From: Anaerotignum sp.
Lineage (GTDB): Bacteria; Bacillota; Clostridia; Lachnospirales; Anaerotignaceae
NCBI GenBank assembly: GCA_020024455.1
Contig: JAHHTU010000009.1
Coordinates: 1 to 61,445 of the forward strand
DNA length: 61,445 nucleotides
Direction: 5' to 3'
In this document: in pieces, positions 49,464 to 57,738 of the stretch
Layout: each line of letters opens with the position of its first letter
Numbering within the stretch: position 1 is the first letter of the stretch
Program-made: the position numbers and the translations under genes
Notes under the pieces: generated by a model
The model's database searches: none
The model's input: the letters and a program-made list of their open reading frames with translations, nothing else
What the model was told of the DNA's origin: nothing

Positions 49464-50900
49464 TTATGGCTTACAAATTTTACAAGGCTCATATCCTTGT
49501 TGCAACCCTTCTTCTTTTGTTTTGAAATAAACACGATTGTTTTCTTTTGTTTTTTGTACAGAGGTACAATTTGCGTCATGTAAAATTTTAGAATGACGAT
49601 TGCCAATATAACTACCTTGCTTTTGTTCCGACTGACTGGGTGTAATCGGTTTTGTTTGTTTCTGTTGTGTTTTTGCTCCGATATCTGCCATGGTCAATGG
49701 CGTAACACCTTGAAACTGCACCGTTTTCCCGTTTGTTGTCATCACAATGTCATTGGAGCGAAATGTCCCATACACATGGTTTGTTTTTTTCAAATAACTT
49801 TCCATTGCTTCTTTGTGTGGGTGCCCATATGTATTATTTTTTCCTGCGGAAATGACGATATTTTCCGGTGATGTCAGTGTCAAAAAATCATCATTGACAG
49901 AAGTGCGAGAACCATGATGTCCCGCTTTCCAAACATCAATATCTTGGAATTTCATTTTATTTTTCATTGCAACGTCCACAGACAAATCCCCTGTCAACAA
50001 CACTTCCACATCTTGATAATCCAATAATGACACAACACTATTGTCGTTTGAATTACTGCCTGCATTTTTCATAGAGATGGTTTTGAATACCGCACCGCTT
50101 GGCATGGAAATGGATTGTTCCATGTCATTGGTATAATAGGTTGCTTTTTCTTTTGTTACTTTGTCTGCATAGGTCTGATATGTTTTTGCTGCCCCTTTTC
50201 TGCCGTTATCAATGACTTTTGCGACATCATATGTATCAAACACCGCTGGCAAACCACCAATATGGTCTGCATCTTCATGTGTTGCCACCACAATATCCAA
50301 ATCATTGTCCACATATTTTTTCAAATATTCTACAACATGACTTCCTGCGGATTGTAAGCCCCCATCGATTAAAATTTCAAATGTACCATCGTCAATCAAC
50401 GTTGCATCACCTTGTCCCACATCAATAAAATGTACAGTCACAATCCCATGATTTGCCGCCGATTGATTCTTTGTGGAAACCATTACCGTAGATGTTTGTG
50501 CATTCCATGAAACAGATGCACCAAAGCTTTCCAAAACCACACGAATGGGCAGATATGTTCTACCATCTACAATCATTGCCTTTGTGTCATTTTGTACTTT
50601 CTCCTGATTGCGATACACATAAGATTGTCCAATCGGCACCTTGACGGTGACACCATCTTTTGTCGCAATGGCGGTATTGCTTTTCTCCTCCCACGAAACC
50701 GCACAACCGAATGTTTCCATCGTTTGCCGAAATGGCACTTGTGTTCTGCCTGCGGCATCAATAAAAGGTTGTCCCGCAAATTTGGTATATGCTACTTGAA
50801 TATCATCAATTTGCACTCCGATTGGACCGGCAGCCTGCAACACCATTGGCACAACACCAAACAAAAAAACAAATAACAACATACAACACTTCTTTTTCAT
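49464..50900 (-). CDS. Exported ComEC-like MBL-fold hydrolase with stalk and Cys-rich C-terminal domains
   Basis: A 478-residue exported protein. Signal peptide 1-24. Residues about 28-145 are a copper-amine-oxidase-N-type (stalk) domain (FIDAAGRTQVPFRQTMETFG, GRTYLPIRVVLESFGA). Residues about 155-395 form a metallo-beta-lactamase fold close to the ComEC hydrolase domain, with THEDADHIGGLPAV and AGHHGSRTSV metal-binding motifs. After a Gln-rich linker the last 48 residues (YIGNRHSKILHDANC, GYEPCKICKP) resemble the Ada metal-binding module. A free exported nuclease or phosphodiesterase acting at the cell wall is a likely but unproven role. Confidence 0.9.
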   Translation of the reverse strand: MKKKCCMLLFVFLFGVVPMVLQAAGPIGVQIDDIQVAYTKFAGQPFIDAAGRTQVPFRQTMETFGCAVSWEEKSNTAIATKDGVTVKVPIGQSYVYRNQEKVQNDTKAMIVDGRTYLPIRVVLESFGASVSWNAQTSTVMVSTKNQSAANHGIVTVHFIDVGQGDATLIDDGTFEILIDGGLQSAGSHVVEYLKKYVDNDLDIVVATHEDADHIGGLPAVFDTYDVAKVIDNGRKGAAKTYQTYADKVTKEKATYYTNDMEQSISMPSGAVFKTISMKNAGSNSNDNSVVSLLDYQDVEVLLTGDLSVDVAMKNKMKFQDIDVWKAGHHGSRTSVNDDFLTLTSPENIVISAGKNNTYGHPHKEAMESYLKKTNHVYGTFRSNDIVMTTNGKTVQFQGVTPLTMADIGAKTQQKQTKPITPSQSEQKQGSYIGNRHSKILHDANCTSVQKTKENNRVYFKTKEEGLQQGYEPCKICKP

Positions 50901-51047
50901 TTTTTCACTCCTTTTTTACAAAAATAATTACTTCTATTCCTATAAATTTTCTAGTTTTTTTCTTCAATATATTGCATATTACATCATTTTATTTTATAAT
51001 ACATAAGAGGAATTTATTTTTACCATTCAAAGAAGGAGGAATGATAC

Positions 51048-51776
51048 ATGAGCTTTTCTGTTTGTATCTGCAAAAGGCAAACTCTAGATGCTCATCCATT
51101 AGCAGATTTTGTTACCACATATTTTGAAAATCAAGAAATCCCGGTTTGTGTCAATATATTTCATGGCATTAAAAACATTAGCATTTTTGCTGAAAAAAAG
51201 ACCATTGATATTTTATTGATTGATTTATATTTTGTTTCAAAAGAAATTGTAACAGAAACCATTACTTTTATCAAACACTTATTAGAATTACAACCACATA
51301 TGCAAATTATATTTATGACAAAACCAGAGAAATATACCTCTGAACTTTATCATATTTCCCATGCATACTGTTTGTTGTACCCACTTTGTAATGAAAATTT
51401 ATCTGATGCACTTTCTATTGCAGAGAAAAATGTATTACAAAAACGTCCAAAAACCATATTGGTAAAATCTCTGCGGGCGGTTATGCGTATTCATATTGAT
51501 GATATTTTATATGTAGAAAAAGATAAACGTAAAATTACCATTCATACCAAAAAAGAAGACATCGACAGCTATATGCCGATTGAAACATTATTGGAAAAAT
51601 TGGACAACCGCTTTTTGCATTGTCACAAAAGTTTCATTGTCAACATGGAAACCGTAGAAAAATTTGAAAGACGTCGTTTTTACTGCCAGAATGATGTAGT
51701 CATTCCCATCAGTCAATTACGATATTCTCAGACAAAAGAGGACTTCTTATCTTATACCATGTTAAAAAAAGTATAA
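51048..51776 (+). CDS. LytTR-family transcriptional regulator with receiver-like domain
   Basis: A 242-residue protein. The first 120 residues have a receiver-like alternation with a possible phospho-acceptor Asp59 in TIDILLIDLYFVSKE, but the usual acidic pair at the N-terminus is poor. Residues about 135-240 are a LytTR DNA-binding domain (SLRAVMRIHIDDILYVEKDK, FLHCHKSFIVNMETVEKFER). LytTR regulators usually control virulence, bacteriocin or cell-surface genes with a sensor kinase; none is adjacent. AAGGAGG precedes the ATG. Confidence 0.88.
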   Translation: MSFSVCICKRQTLDAHPLADFVTTYFENQEIPVCVNIFHGIKNISIFAEKKTIDILLIDLYFVSKEIVTETITFIKHLLELQPHMQIIFMTKPEKYTSELYHISHAYCLLYPLCNENLSDALSIAEKNVLQKRPKTILVKSLRAVMRIHIDDILYVEKDKRKITIHTKKEDIDSYMPIETLLEKLDNRFLHCHKSFIVNMETVEKFERRRFYCQNDVVIPISQLRYSQTKEDFLSYTMLKKV

Positions 51777-51780
51777 CATA

Positions 51781-51840
51781 AAAAATGGCAGAAATTTGGC
51801 ATATTTCAAAATATACCAAATCATCTGCCATTTTATTTTT
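51781..51840. terminator. Bidirectional terminator between the LytTR and scfB genes
   Basis: AAAATGGCAGA pairs with TCTGCCATTTT, with an inner hairpin, between two convergent genes. Confidence 0.8.
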
Positions 51841-53215
51841 ATACCTGTACTTGTTTTGCAACTTCCATCATAATTGCACATTCTATTCTCTTGCGGAACA
51901 GCTGGCAACCATATTCATATGTCCCCGTGATATCACCTGTTGCATGGTATGCATTTGCTGCACAGCCACCGGAACAGTATAATTTTGCCCAACAATCTTT
52001 ACAATCCGGACGGGCATATGCATTACATTTACGAAATTTTTCTTGTACTTCCGGATTTGTTACACCTTTCCAAATATCACCCAAGCTGTAAGCATTGTCC
52101 CCTACAAATTGATGACAAGGGAATAATTCTCCCCAAGGCGTCACTGCCATGTACTCTGTTCCACTGCCGCACCCCATCACTCTTTTGTATACACAAGGGC
52201 CGCCTGTCAAATCCACCATATAATGATAGAATGTAATCGGTTTTCCTTCTTTTTCACGACGCAGCATATCTTTTGCCAAAATTTCGTATTGTTCAAACAA
52301 TTTCGGCAAATCCTCTTCTGTCAATGCATATGGTTCTTTGGAGTCACAAACCACAGGCTCCATAGACAACTCTGTAAAGCCTAAATCTGCCATATGGAAC
52401 ACGTCATTTGTAAAGTCCACATTATCATGTGTAAATGTCCCACGAATATAATAGCCTTTGTTGTTTCTGCTTTTTACAAATTTTTGGAATTTTGGCACAA
52501 TCACATCATAACTGCCTTGACCGCCTGCGGTACGACGCAATTTGTCATGGATTTCTTTTCTGCCGTCCAAACTCAATACCACATTATGCATTTCCTTGTT
52601 TGCAAATTCCATGATATCGTTGTTCAAAAGCAATCCGTTTGTTGTCAATGTAAAACGGAAATTTTTGTTGTGTTCTTTTTCAATACTGCGTGCATATGCG
52701 ACCAAACGTTTCACAATGTCCCAATCCATCAGAGGCTCTCCGCCAAAAAAGTCCACTTCCAAGTTTTTACGATTGCCGGAATGTGCAATCAAAAAATCAA
52801 AAGCCTGTTTCCCAACTGCAAAAGACATCAATGCATGGTCACCTTGATACTTTCCTTGGCTTGCAAAACAGTAATCACAAGTCAGATTACAAGTATGTGC
52901 AACGTGCAGACACAATGCTTTGATGTCATTATTTTTCATTTTGAAATTTGCAGCAATATCTGCATATAAATCTTCTGTAAACAGTTGCCCCGTTTTTTTC
53001 AATTCTTCCACACCATCGAAAACGTCTGCAACTTCTTGTGCTGTGACTTCGGGATTGTTTGCATATTTTTTCAATATTGTGGAAATAATTTCTTCTTTTT
53101 TATGTGTTTCATACATACCAATGACATCATATGCCACCTCGTCCACAACGTGTACCGCACCGCTGTATGTATCCAACACAATGTTATATCCATTTAATTG
53201 GTACTGATGAATCAT
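51839..53215 (-). CDS. scfB: SCIFF peptide radical-SAM maturase (thioether-forming)
   Basis: A 458-residue radical-SAM enzyme that forms thioether cross-links in the Cys-rich SCIFF peptide encoded just upstream. The N-terminal part (about 1-95) is a peptide-recognition (RRE-like) domain. The SAM-binding iron-sulfur motif is Cys109-x3-Cys113-x2-Cys116 (HTCNLTCDYCFASQG), followed by FFGGEPLMDW. The C-terminal SPASM region has further Cys clusters (GGPCVYKRVMGCGSGTEYMA, CKDCWAKLYCSGGCAANAYH) that bind auxiliary clusters. It lies about 80 nt downstream of the peptide gene. The pair is strongly linked to Clostridia. Confidence 0.95.
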   Translation of the reverse strand: MIHQYQLNGYNIVLDTYSGAVHVVDEVAYDVIGMYETHKKEEIISTILKKYANNPEVTAQEVADVFDGVEELKKTGQLFTEDLYADIAANFKMKNNDIKALCLHVAHTCNLTCDYCFASQGKYQGDHALMSFAVGKQAFDFLIAHSGNRKNLEVDFFGGEPLMDWDIVKRLVAYARSIEKEHNKNFRFTLTTNGLLLNNDIMEFANKEMHNVVLSLDGRKEIHDKLRRTAGGQGSYDVIVPKFQKFVKSRNNKGYYIRGTFTHDNVDFTNDVFHMADLGFTELSMEPVVCDSKEPYALTEEDLPKLFEQYEILAKDMLRREKEGKPITFYHYMVDLTGGPCVYKRVMGCGSGTEYMAVTPWGELFPCHQFVGDNAYSLGDIWKGVTNPEVQEKFRKCNAYARPDCKDCWAKLYCSGGCAANAYHATGDITGTYEYGCQLFRKRIECAIMMEVAKQVQV

Positions 53216-53243
53216 ATATATCCTCTTTCTATATTTTACTGTA

Positions 53244-53285
53244 AAAAATCGCTACCTATGCCATAAAGCCACAGGCAGCGATTTT
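53244..53285 (-). terminator. Hairpin between scfA and scfB
   Basis: AAAATCGCT pairs with AGCGATTTT with an inner loop stem. On the minus strand a T-rich tract follows. It lies between peptide and maturase genes and may let the peptide be made in excess over the enzyme. Confidence 0.65.
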
Positions 53286-53295
53286 CCCGCCAATA

Positions 53296-53436
53296 TTATT
53301 TGTTTTCACACTGCTGATTTGCAACACCGCAAGATGTTTTGCAAGCAGACTGACAGGAAGTCTGGCATTCACCACAACCACCATGTTTTACAGTAGCAGC
53401 CAGATTACGGGTATTCAATGTCTGAATATGTTTCAT
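53296..53436 (-). CDS. scfA: SCIFF ribosomally made Cys-rich peptide precursor
   Basis: A 46-residue peptide with six cysteines (21, 24, 28, 32, 36, 43) in the spacing of the 'six cysteines in forty-five residues' family. The N-terminal leader reads MKHIQTLNTRNLAATVKHGG and the core begins CGECQTSCQSACKTSC. The maturase next to it would link cysteine sulfurs to acceptor residues. A GGGGTGAAA ribosome binding site precedes the ATG. The role of the mature product is unknown, despite near-universal presence in Clostridia. Confidence 0.95.
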   Translation of the reverse strand: MKHIQTLNTRNLAATVKHGGCGECQTSCQSACKTSCGVANQQCENK

Positions 53437-53587
53437 TTGTTTCACCCCTTTACATTATGGTTGCCTTTATAAAGACATACCTGTTTCTATTTAATCATAA
53501 AACAAACAATTTTTCAAGAAATTTTTTGGTTTGTTTTTATAAAATGTCATTTTTGTTTGATTGCTTTATGTATGATACCGCTTTGTT

Positions 53588-54148
53588 TCAATATTTGGGA
53601 TTGGATTTCATTGCCATCAAAGTACGCTCTAACAACGCATCTATTTCCCAACCCAACTGCTCTGCACCTTTTCTGATGATATCACGGTTACAGCCTGCGG
53701 CAAAAGATTTGTCTTTGAATTTCTTTTTCAAAGATTTCAATTCCATATCCTGCACACTTTTGGACGGACGCATCAATGCCGCCGCCCCAATCAATCCGGT
53801 CAATTCATCAGTTGCAAACAATATTTTTTCCATCTCGTGTGTTGGTTCTATATCGCAGCAAATGCCATACCCGTGGCTTGCCACCGCATGAATGAGTGCA
53901 TCATCTAAGTCCAAATCTTTCATAATCTCCTGACATTTTTTACAATGTTGCTCAGGATATTTTTCAAAATCCAAATCATGCAACAATCCTACAATGCCCC
54001 AAAATTCTTCTTCATCAGCATAACCCAATTCTTTTGCAAAATATCGCATCACATATTCTACCGTTTCGCCATGCTGTATATGAAACGGCTCTTGATTATA
54101 TTCTTTCAATAATAAAAATGCTTCTTCTCTTGTAATTTGTTTTGCCAT
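53588..54148 (-). CDS. HD-domain hydrolase
   Basis: A 186-residue cytoplasmic protein of the HD superfamily of metal-dependent phosphohydrolases. The motif pair LLHDLDFEKYPEQH (His57-Asp58) and HAVASHGYG is present, with an upstream His in PFHIQHGETVEYV. Substrates of such small HD proteins are often nucleotides. The ATG at 54148 is chosen because a GGAGGGGATACC-type site precedes it; an upstream in-frame ATG at 54184 is not needed. It is divergent from the diguanylate cyclase gene. Confidence 0.9.
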   Translation of the reverse strand: MAKQITREEAFLLLKEYNQEPFHIQHGETVEYVMRYFAKELGYADEEEFWGIVGLLHDLDFEKYPEQHCKKCQEIMKDLDLDDALIHAVASHGYGICCDIEPTHEMEKILFATDELTGLIGAAALMRPSKSVQDMELKSLKKKFKDKSFAAGCNRDIIRKGAEQLGWEIDALLERTLMAMKSNPKY

Positions 54149-54313
54149 CGGTATCCCCTCCAAGTTGTTTTTTATTGCATACATTATATGGTAAATTTAT
54201 GAAAAATACAATATTTTTTTATATTTTCACTTGGAAATTTTCAAAAATAATGGTAATATATTCTAAATATATTCTGTAATCAAAGCAGAGCATTTTTAAG
54301 GAGATTTTGAAAT

Positions 54314-55660
54314 ATGAGTATGGATACAGATTTTTTTATATATAAACATATGATGGAAGTCAAAAACCAAATGCAAATCGGTATCTGGGTTGTTGAATTG
54401 AAACAAAATGAACAACCTAGAATGTATGCAGACTCTATGATGCAGCACTTACTTGGTGTAGATGAAAATGCTTCACCAGAGGATTGTTACCGAACATGGC
54501 ATTCCCGTGTTTTCCCCACATATATTCCGGTCATAGAATCTGCAATACACAATACTGCCATTGGACAAAAAGTGGAAATTACATATCCTTGGACAAATCT
54601 ATCCGGTCATTTAACATATGTGCGTTGTGGTGCTGAAATTTACCAAAAAGACGAAACCATTATTTGTTTGCATGGGTATCATCAAGATGTAACCAAGCTT
54701 GTTGTAATGGAAAAGGAAAAACAACAAGCTGACCGTTTTTTACAATATGTATTAAATACATTGGGCAGCTTATACCAAGGGATTCATTTTATCAATCTTA
54801 CCACAAAAGAGGTAACATTATTGCGGACTTTTGTAAAAACCATCACCGAAAAATACAATGGTCGTACCATACCTTTGCAAGATTATAAAGATGTATTATC
54901 CACCTATCTTTCATCGGAACACGTCAACGAAATTTATGAAGTCGTAGATATGGCAGAAACGTTTGATACAGATGTTTCTTTATCCTTTAACTATGAAGAA
55001 TGTTTAGATGGAAAACAAACGTTTCTCAATTTTACAATGCATATTGAAAATGTAGGGAATGAGAAAATACTGATTATGGCTATCCGTGATATCAGTGAAC
55101 AAATGAAACAAGAACAAAATGTCTATGAAAGAATTGCATATCTAAAAAATAAATCTGAAACTGACGAATTGACTGGTATCAAAAATCGTCGCAGTATCGA
55201 AAACAGCATCAATCTCTATTTGAAACAAATGCCAAAACATCAATTATCTGCATTTTTACTGTTGGACTTGGATAACTTCAAAAAAATCAATGATACCTTC
55301 GGTCATCAGAAAGGTGATATTGTTTTACAAGAAACCGCACAACATATGAAAGAAATTTCTCGCCAAAACGATGAAATTGGCAGACTGGGTGGTGACGAAT
55401 TTATTATATTCTTAAAAAATATGAAAAATATTGCAAGTATAGAATGTTATGCACAACGTATGATAGATAAATTAGCCAGAACATATACATTTGGACAATC
55501 AGAATCCGTTGCAGTCGGTACTTCTATCGGGATTGCCGTTGCACCTTCGCAAGGCATTGAATTTGAAACATTGTATCATTTGGCAGACATAGCATTGTAT
55601 CAATCCAAACGAGATGGTAAAGGTCGATATACACTTTCCATCAATCAAACGAAATCATAA
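54314..55660 (+). CDS. Diguanylate cyclase with PAS-like sensor
   Basis: A 448-residue cytoplasmic protein. The first about 130 residues are PAS-like (IGIWVVELKQNEQPRMYADS), followed by a second sensor region (about 140-280), and a C-terminal GGDEF domain (about 290-445). The loop RLGGDEFIIFL is intact and SRQND five residues before it is an RxxD inhibitory site, so product feedback is likely. DELTGIKNRRSIE opens the domain. AAGGAG at good spacing precedes the ATG. It is monocistronic and unlinked to the c-di-GMP operon at 29-35 kb. Confidence 0.94.
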   Translation: MSMDTDFFIYKHMMEVKNQMQIGIWVVELKQNEQPRMYADSMMQHLLGVDENASPEDCYRTWHSRVFPTYIPVIESAIHNTAIGQKVEITYPWTNLSGHLTYVRCGAEIYQKDETIICLHGYHQDVTKLVVMEKEKQQADRFLQYVLNTLGSLYQGIHFINLTTKEVTLLRTFVKTITEKYNGRTIPLQDYKDVLSTYLSSEHVNEIYEVVDMAETFDTDVSLSFNYEECLDGKQTFLNFTMHIENVGNEKILIMAIRDISEQMKQEQNVYERIAYLKNKSETDELTGIKNRRSIENSINLYLKQMPKHQLSAFLLLDLDNFKKINDTFGHQKGDIVLQETAQHMKEISRQNDEIGRLGGDEFIIFLKNMKNIASIECYAQRMIDKLARTYTFGQSESVAVGTSIGIAVAPSQGIEFETLYHLADIALYQSKRDGKGRYTLSINQTKS

Positions 55661-55692
55661 AAAATGAGAATACTTTTCGTATTCTCATTTTT
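55661..55692. terminator. Bidirectional terminator after the diguanylate cyclase gene
   Basis: AAAATGAGAATAC pairs with GTATTCTCATTTT between convergent genes. Confidence 0.85.
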
Positions 55693-55704
55693 TATTGATT
55701 TTGA

Positions 55705-56907
55705 TTAGTATCGTACATTTGGCACGCCCAAATAAGATTCCGGATTGACATAACTGCCGTTTACCAAAACAGAGAAGTGACAATGGTTCCCTGTTGACAT
55801 ACCGGTACTGCCGGCTTTTGCAACGGTTTGTCCTCTTGTAACCGTTTGCCCTTTGGATACCGTCAAAGAAGAATTATGCCCATATAATGTTGTCAATCCG
55901 CCGCCATGGCTAATCATAATGGTATTTCCATACCCATTCATCCAACCGGAATATGTAACCACACCGGACTCCGCCGCAACAATGGCCGCACCATAACTTG
56001 CGGGAATATCATACCCACTATGAGATTCAGAACGTCCGGTCACCGGATTACGCCGACGTACAAATCCACTACTCAAACTGGAAGAAGATGCACTGCGGGA
56101 AGGTACCGGCCAACCCAAAGAACCGCTGCCGGTATAATACACTTTGGAGCTGACTTCACCACGCTGTTGTTGCTGTGCCAGCTGGTTTAATACCGCTTGG
56201 TCTGCCTTTTTGTTTGCTTCTACCATCTGTTCATATTTTGTCACATCATTTTGATAAGATGCAACCAGTGCTTTCTTTTCGTTCAGCACTTTATCCATGC
56301 TTGCCATTTTTTCGTTATATGCAGCAACCACTTTTTCCTGTTCTGTTTTATCAGCTTCAATTTGTTTTGTTTTTTCTTCAATTTCCACTTGGATTTGATG
56401 TAACTTGTCCAACAGTGCTTTATCGTATTTCATGATGTCATTGACATATTGTATGCGTAAGAATAAATCAGAAAAGCTCTCCGAGTCCAATAAAATTTCC
56501 AAATATCCGGAAGCACCCTTTTGTTGCAAATATTTCATACGTTTTCCAAGTACGATAAATTGCTCCTCTCTTTTTTCGGTTGCCTCTTCCAATTCTTTTT
56601 GGCTTTTTTCCAATGATGCAGCCAGTTTGTTCAAATCATCTTCTGCCGCTGATAATTCTGCTTGAATACTGGTCATGGCTTTATCAATGGTTTCCATTTC
56701 CTGCTCCACGGTTAATTTTTTGGATTTTAAGTCTTTGATATTTTTTAATGCCTGTTCTGTTTTTTTGGATAATTCTTTGCGTTCTGCCTCTAATTGAGAT
56801 ACTGTTTTTGCAAATGTCACTTGTGGTTGTGGTATCACGCAAGTCAGCATAAACACAGACACCAGTGCAACGATTGTTTTTTTATATTGATACACTTTCA
56901 CATTCAT
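55705..56907 (-). CDS. M23-family metallopeptidase with N-terminal coiled coil (EnvC-like)
   Basis: A 400-residue exported protein. A signal peptide or anchor (about 10-33) is followed by a long coiled coil (about 35-250, KTVSQLEAERKELSKKTEQ) and a C-terminal lysostaphin-type peptidase. Zinc ligands appear in HSGYDIPASYG and the HxH at 375-377 (NHCHFSVLVNG). It may cut peptidoglycan cross-bridges or activate another hydrolase, as EnvC does at division. The start at 56907 is preceded by AAAAGGACAG. Confidence 0.93.
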   Translation of the reverse strand: MNVKVYQYKKTIVALVSVFMLTCVIPQPQVTFAKTVSQLEAERKELSKKTEQALKNIKDLKSKKLTVEQEMETIDKAMTSIQAELSAAEDDLNKLAASLEKSQKELEEATEKREEQFIVLGKRMKYLQQKGASGYLEILLDSESFSDLFLRIQYVNDIMKYDKALLDKLHQIQVEIEEKTKQIEADKTEQEKVVAAYNEKMASMDKVLNEKKALVASYQNDVTKYEQMVEANKKADQAVLNQLAQQQQRGEVSSKVYYTGSGSLGWPVPSRSASSSSLSSGFVRRRNPVTGRSESHSGYDIPASYGAAIVAAESGVVTYSGWMNGYGNTIMISHGGGLTTLYGHNSSLTVSKGQTVTRGQTVAKAGSTGMSTGNHCHFSVLVNGSYVNPESYLGVPNVRY

Positions 56908-57017
56908 CTGTCCTTTTTTGTCATAATTTTTAATCTATAATATTATACTGTATTTATCAACAATTTGAAAGGTTTATTTTGCTTTTTTTATCAATTATTA
57001 AGAATTGATTGTCCATA

Positions 57018-57680
57018 TCATTCATAAAGCTGTAAAAATTTTGTAATATCTCTTTGTGTCAATGTTGTAATTGTTTTTGGAAATTGGTTTTGTTTTGCAC
57101 ATACACAAATGAGATAATCTGTTGTTTCATACCGTTGCAAAAAGCAATTTTGTTCTTCCCAAACCGTCCGCAAATGCATATCCTGCACCATCGCAATATC
57201 TTTCGGCTTTTCAAAAATACGTTCACCCTGCATTTTGACAAAACTTTCTTTCATCGTCCAAATACGCAAAAAATCCATATCTAAATGGTCGCTTTCTTGT
57301 AAAAACTGCTTTTCCTCTTTGGATATGATTTTTTCATACTGTTTCGGTGCTGTTCTTGTTTTTTCTTCTATATCAATCCCAACCGCTTCCTCTGCAATCA
57401 CGCATACCACACTTGTTTGACTGTGTGACAAATTAAATTCCAATGTACGATTTTTCAAAAAAGGTTTGCCATGTGTGCCAATTTCCAATGCATACTGCAA
57501 TATATTTTCTTTTGCAAGTGCATATTGCAATAATATCCTTGCTCCCAAAGAAAGGAGTCTTTGTTTTTTTGTTTGTATTTCGGATACCCTTCTTTGTTCC
57601 GTTTCCGATAGGCGTTCCCATGCCCTCTGATACACATTTGACTGCAACAAATCTGTTGTATATAACTGATAAATTTTCAT
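57018..57680 (-). CDS. 4'-phosphopantetheinyl transferase, Sfp type
   Basis: It transfers the phosphopantetheine arm of CoA to carrier proteins. The 220-residue protein has the magnesium-binding motif VGIDIEE (Asp103, Glu105), the catalytic WTMKESFVK (Lys144, Glu145) and the N-terminal NLSHSQTSVVCV region. The length fits the Sfp rather than the AcpS group, so non-ribosomal or polyketide carrier proteins are possible partners; no such synthase is in the window. Codon use is normal. Its neighbour leuS is separate, with a terminator between. Confidence 0.93.
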   Translation of the reverse strand: MKIYQLYTTDLLQSNVYQRAWERLSETEQRRVSEIQTKKQRLLSLGARILLQYALAKENILQYALEIGTHGKPFLKNRTLEFNLSHSQTSVVCVIAEEAVGIDIEEKTRTAPKQYEKIISKEEKQFLQESDHLDMDFLRIWTMKESFVKMQGERIFEKPKDIAMVQDMHLRTVWEEQNCFLQRYETTDYLICVCAKQNQFPKTITTLTQRDITKFLQLYE

Positions 57681-57692
57681 ATCACACCTCTA

Positions 57693-57724
57693 AAAAAATC
57701 AGGTAAGCATCTGCCTACCTGATT
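57693..57724 (-). terminator. Terminator of leuS
   Basis: AATCAGGTA pairs with TACCTGATT, followed on the minus strand by TTTTTTT. Confidence 0.85.
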
Positions 57725-57738
57725 GTATCATATCTATA

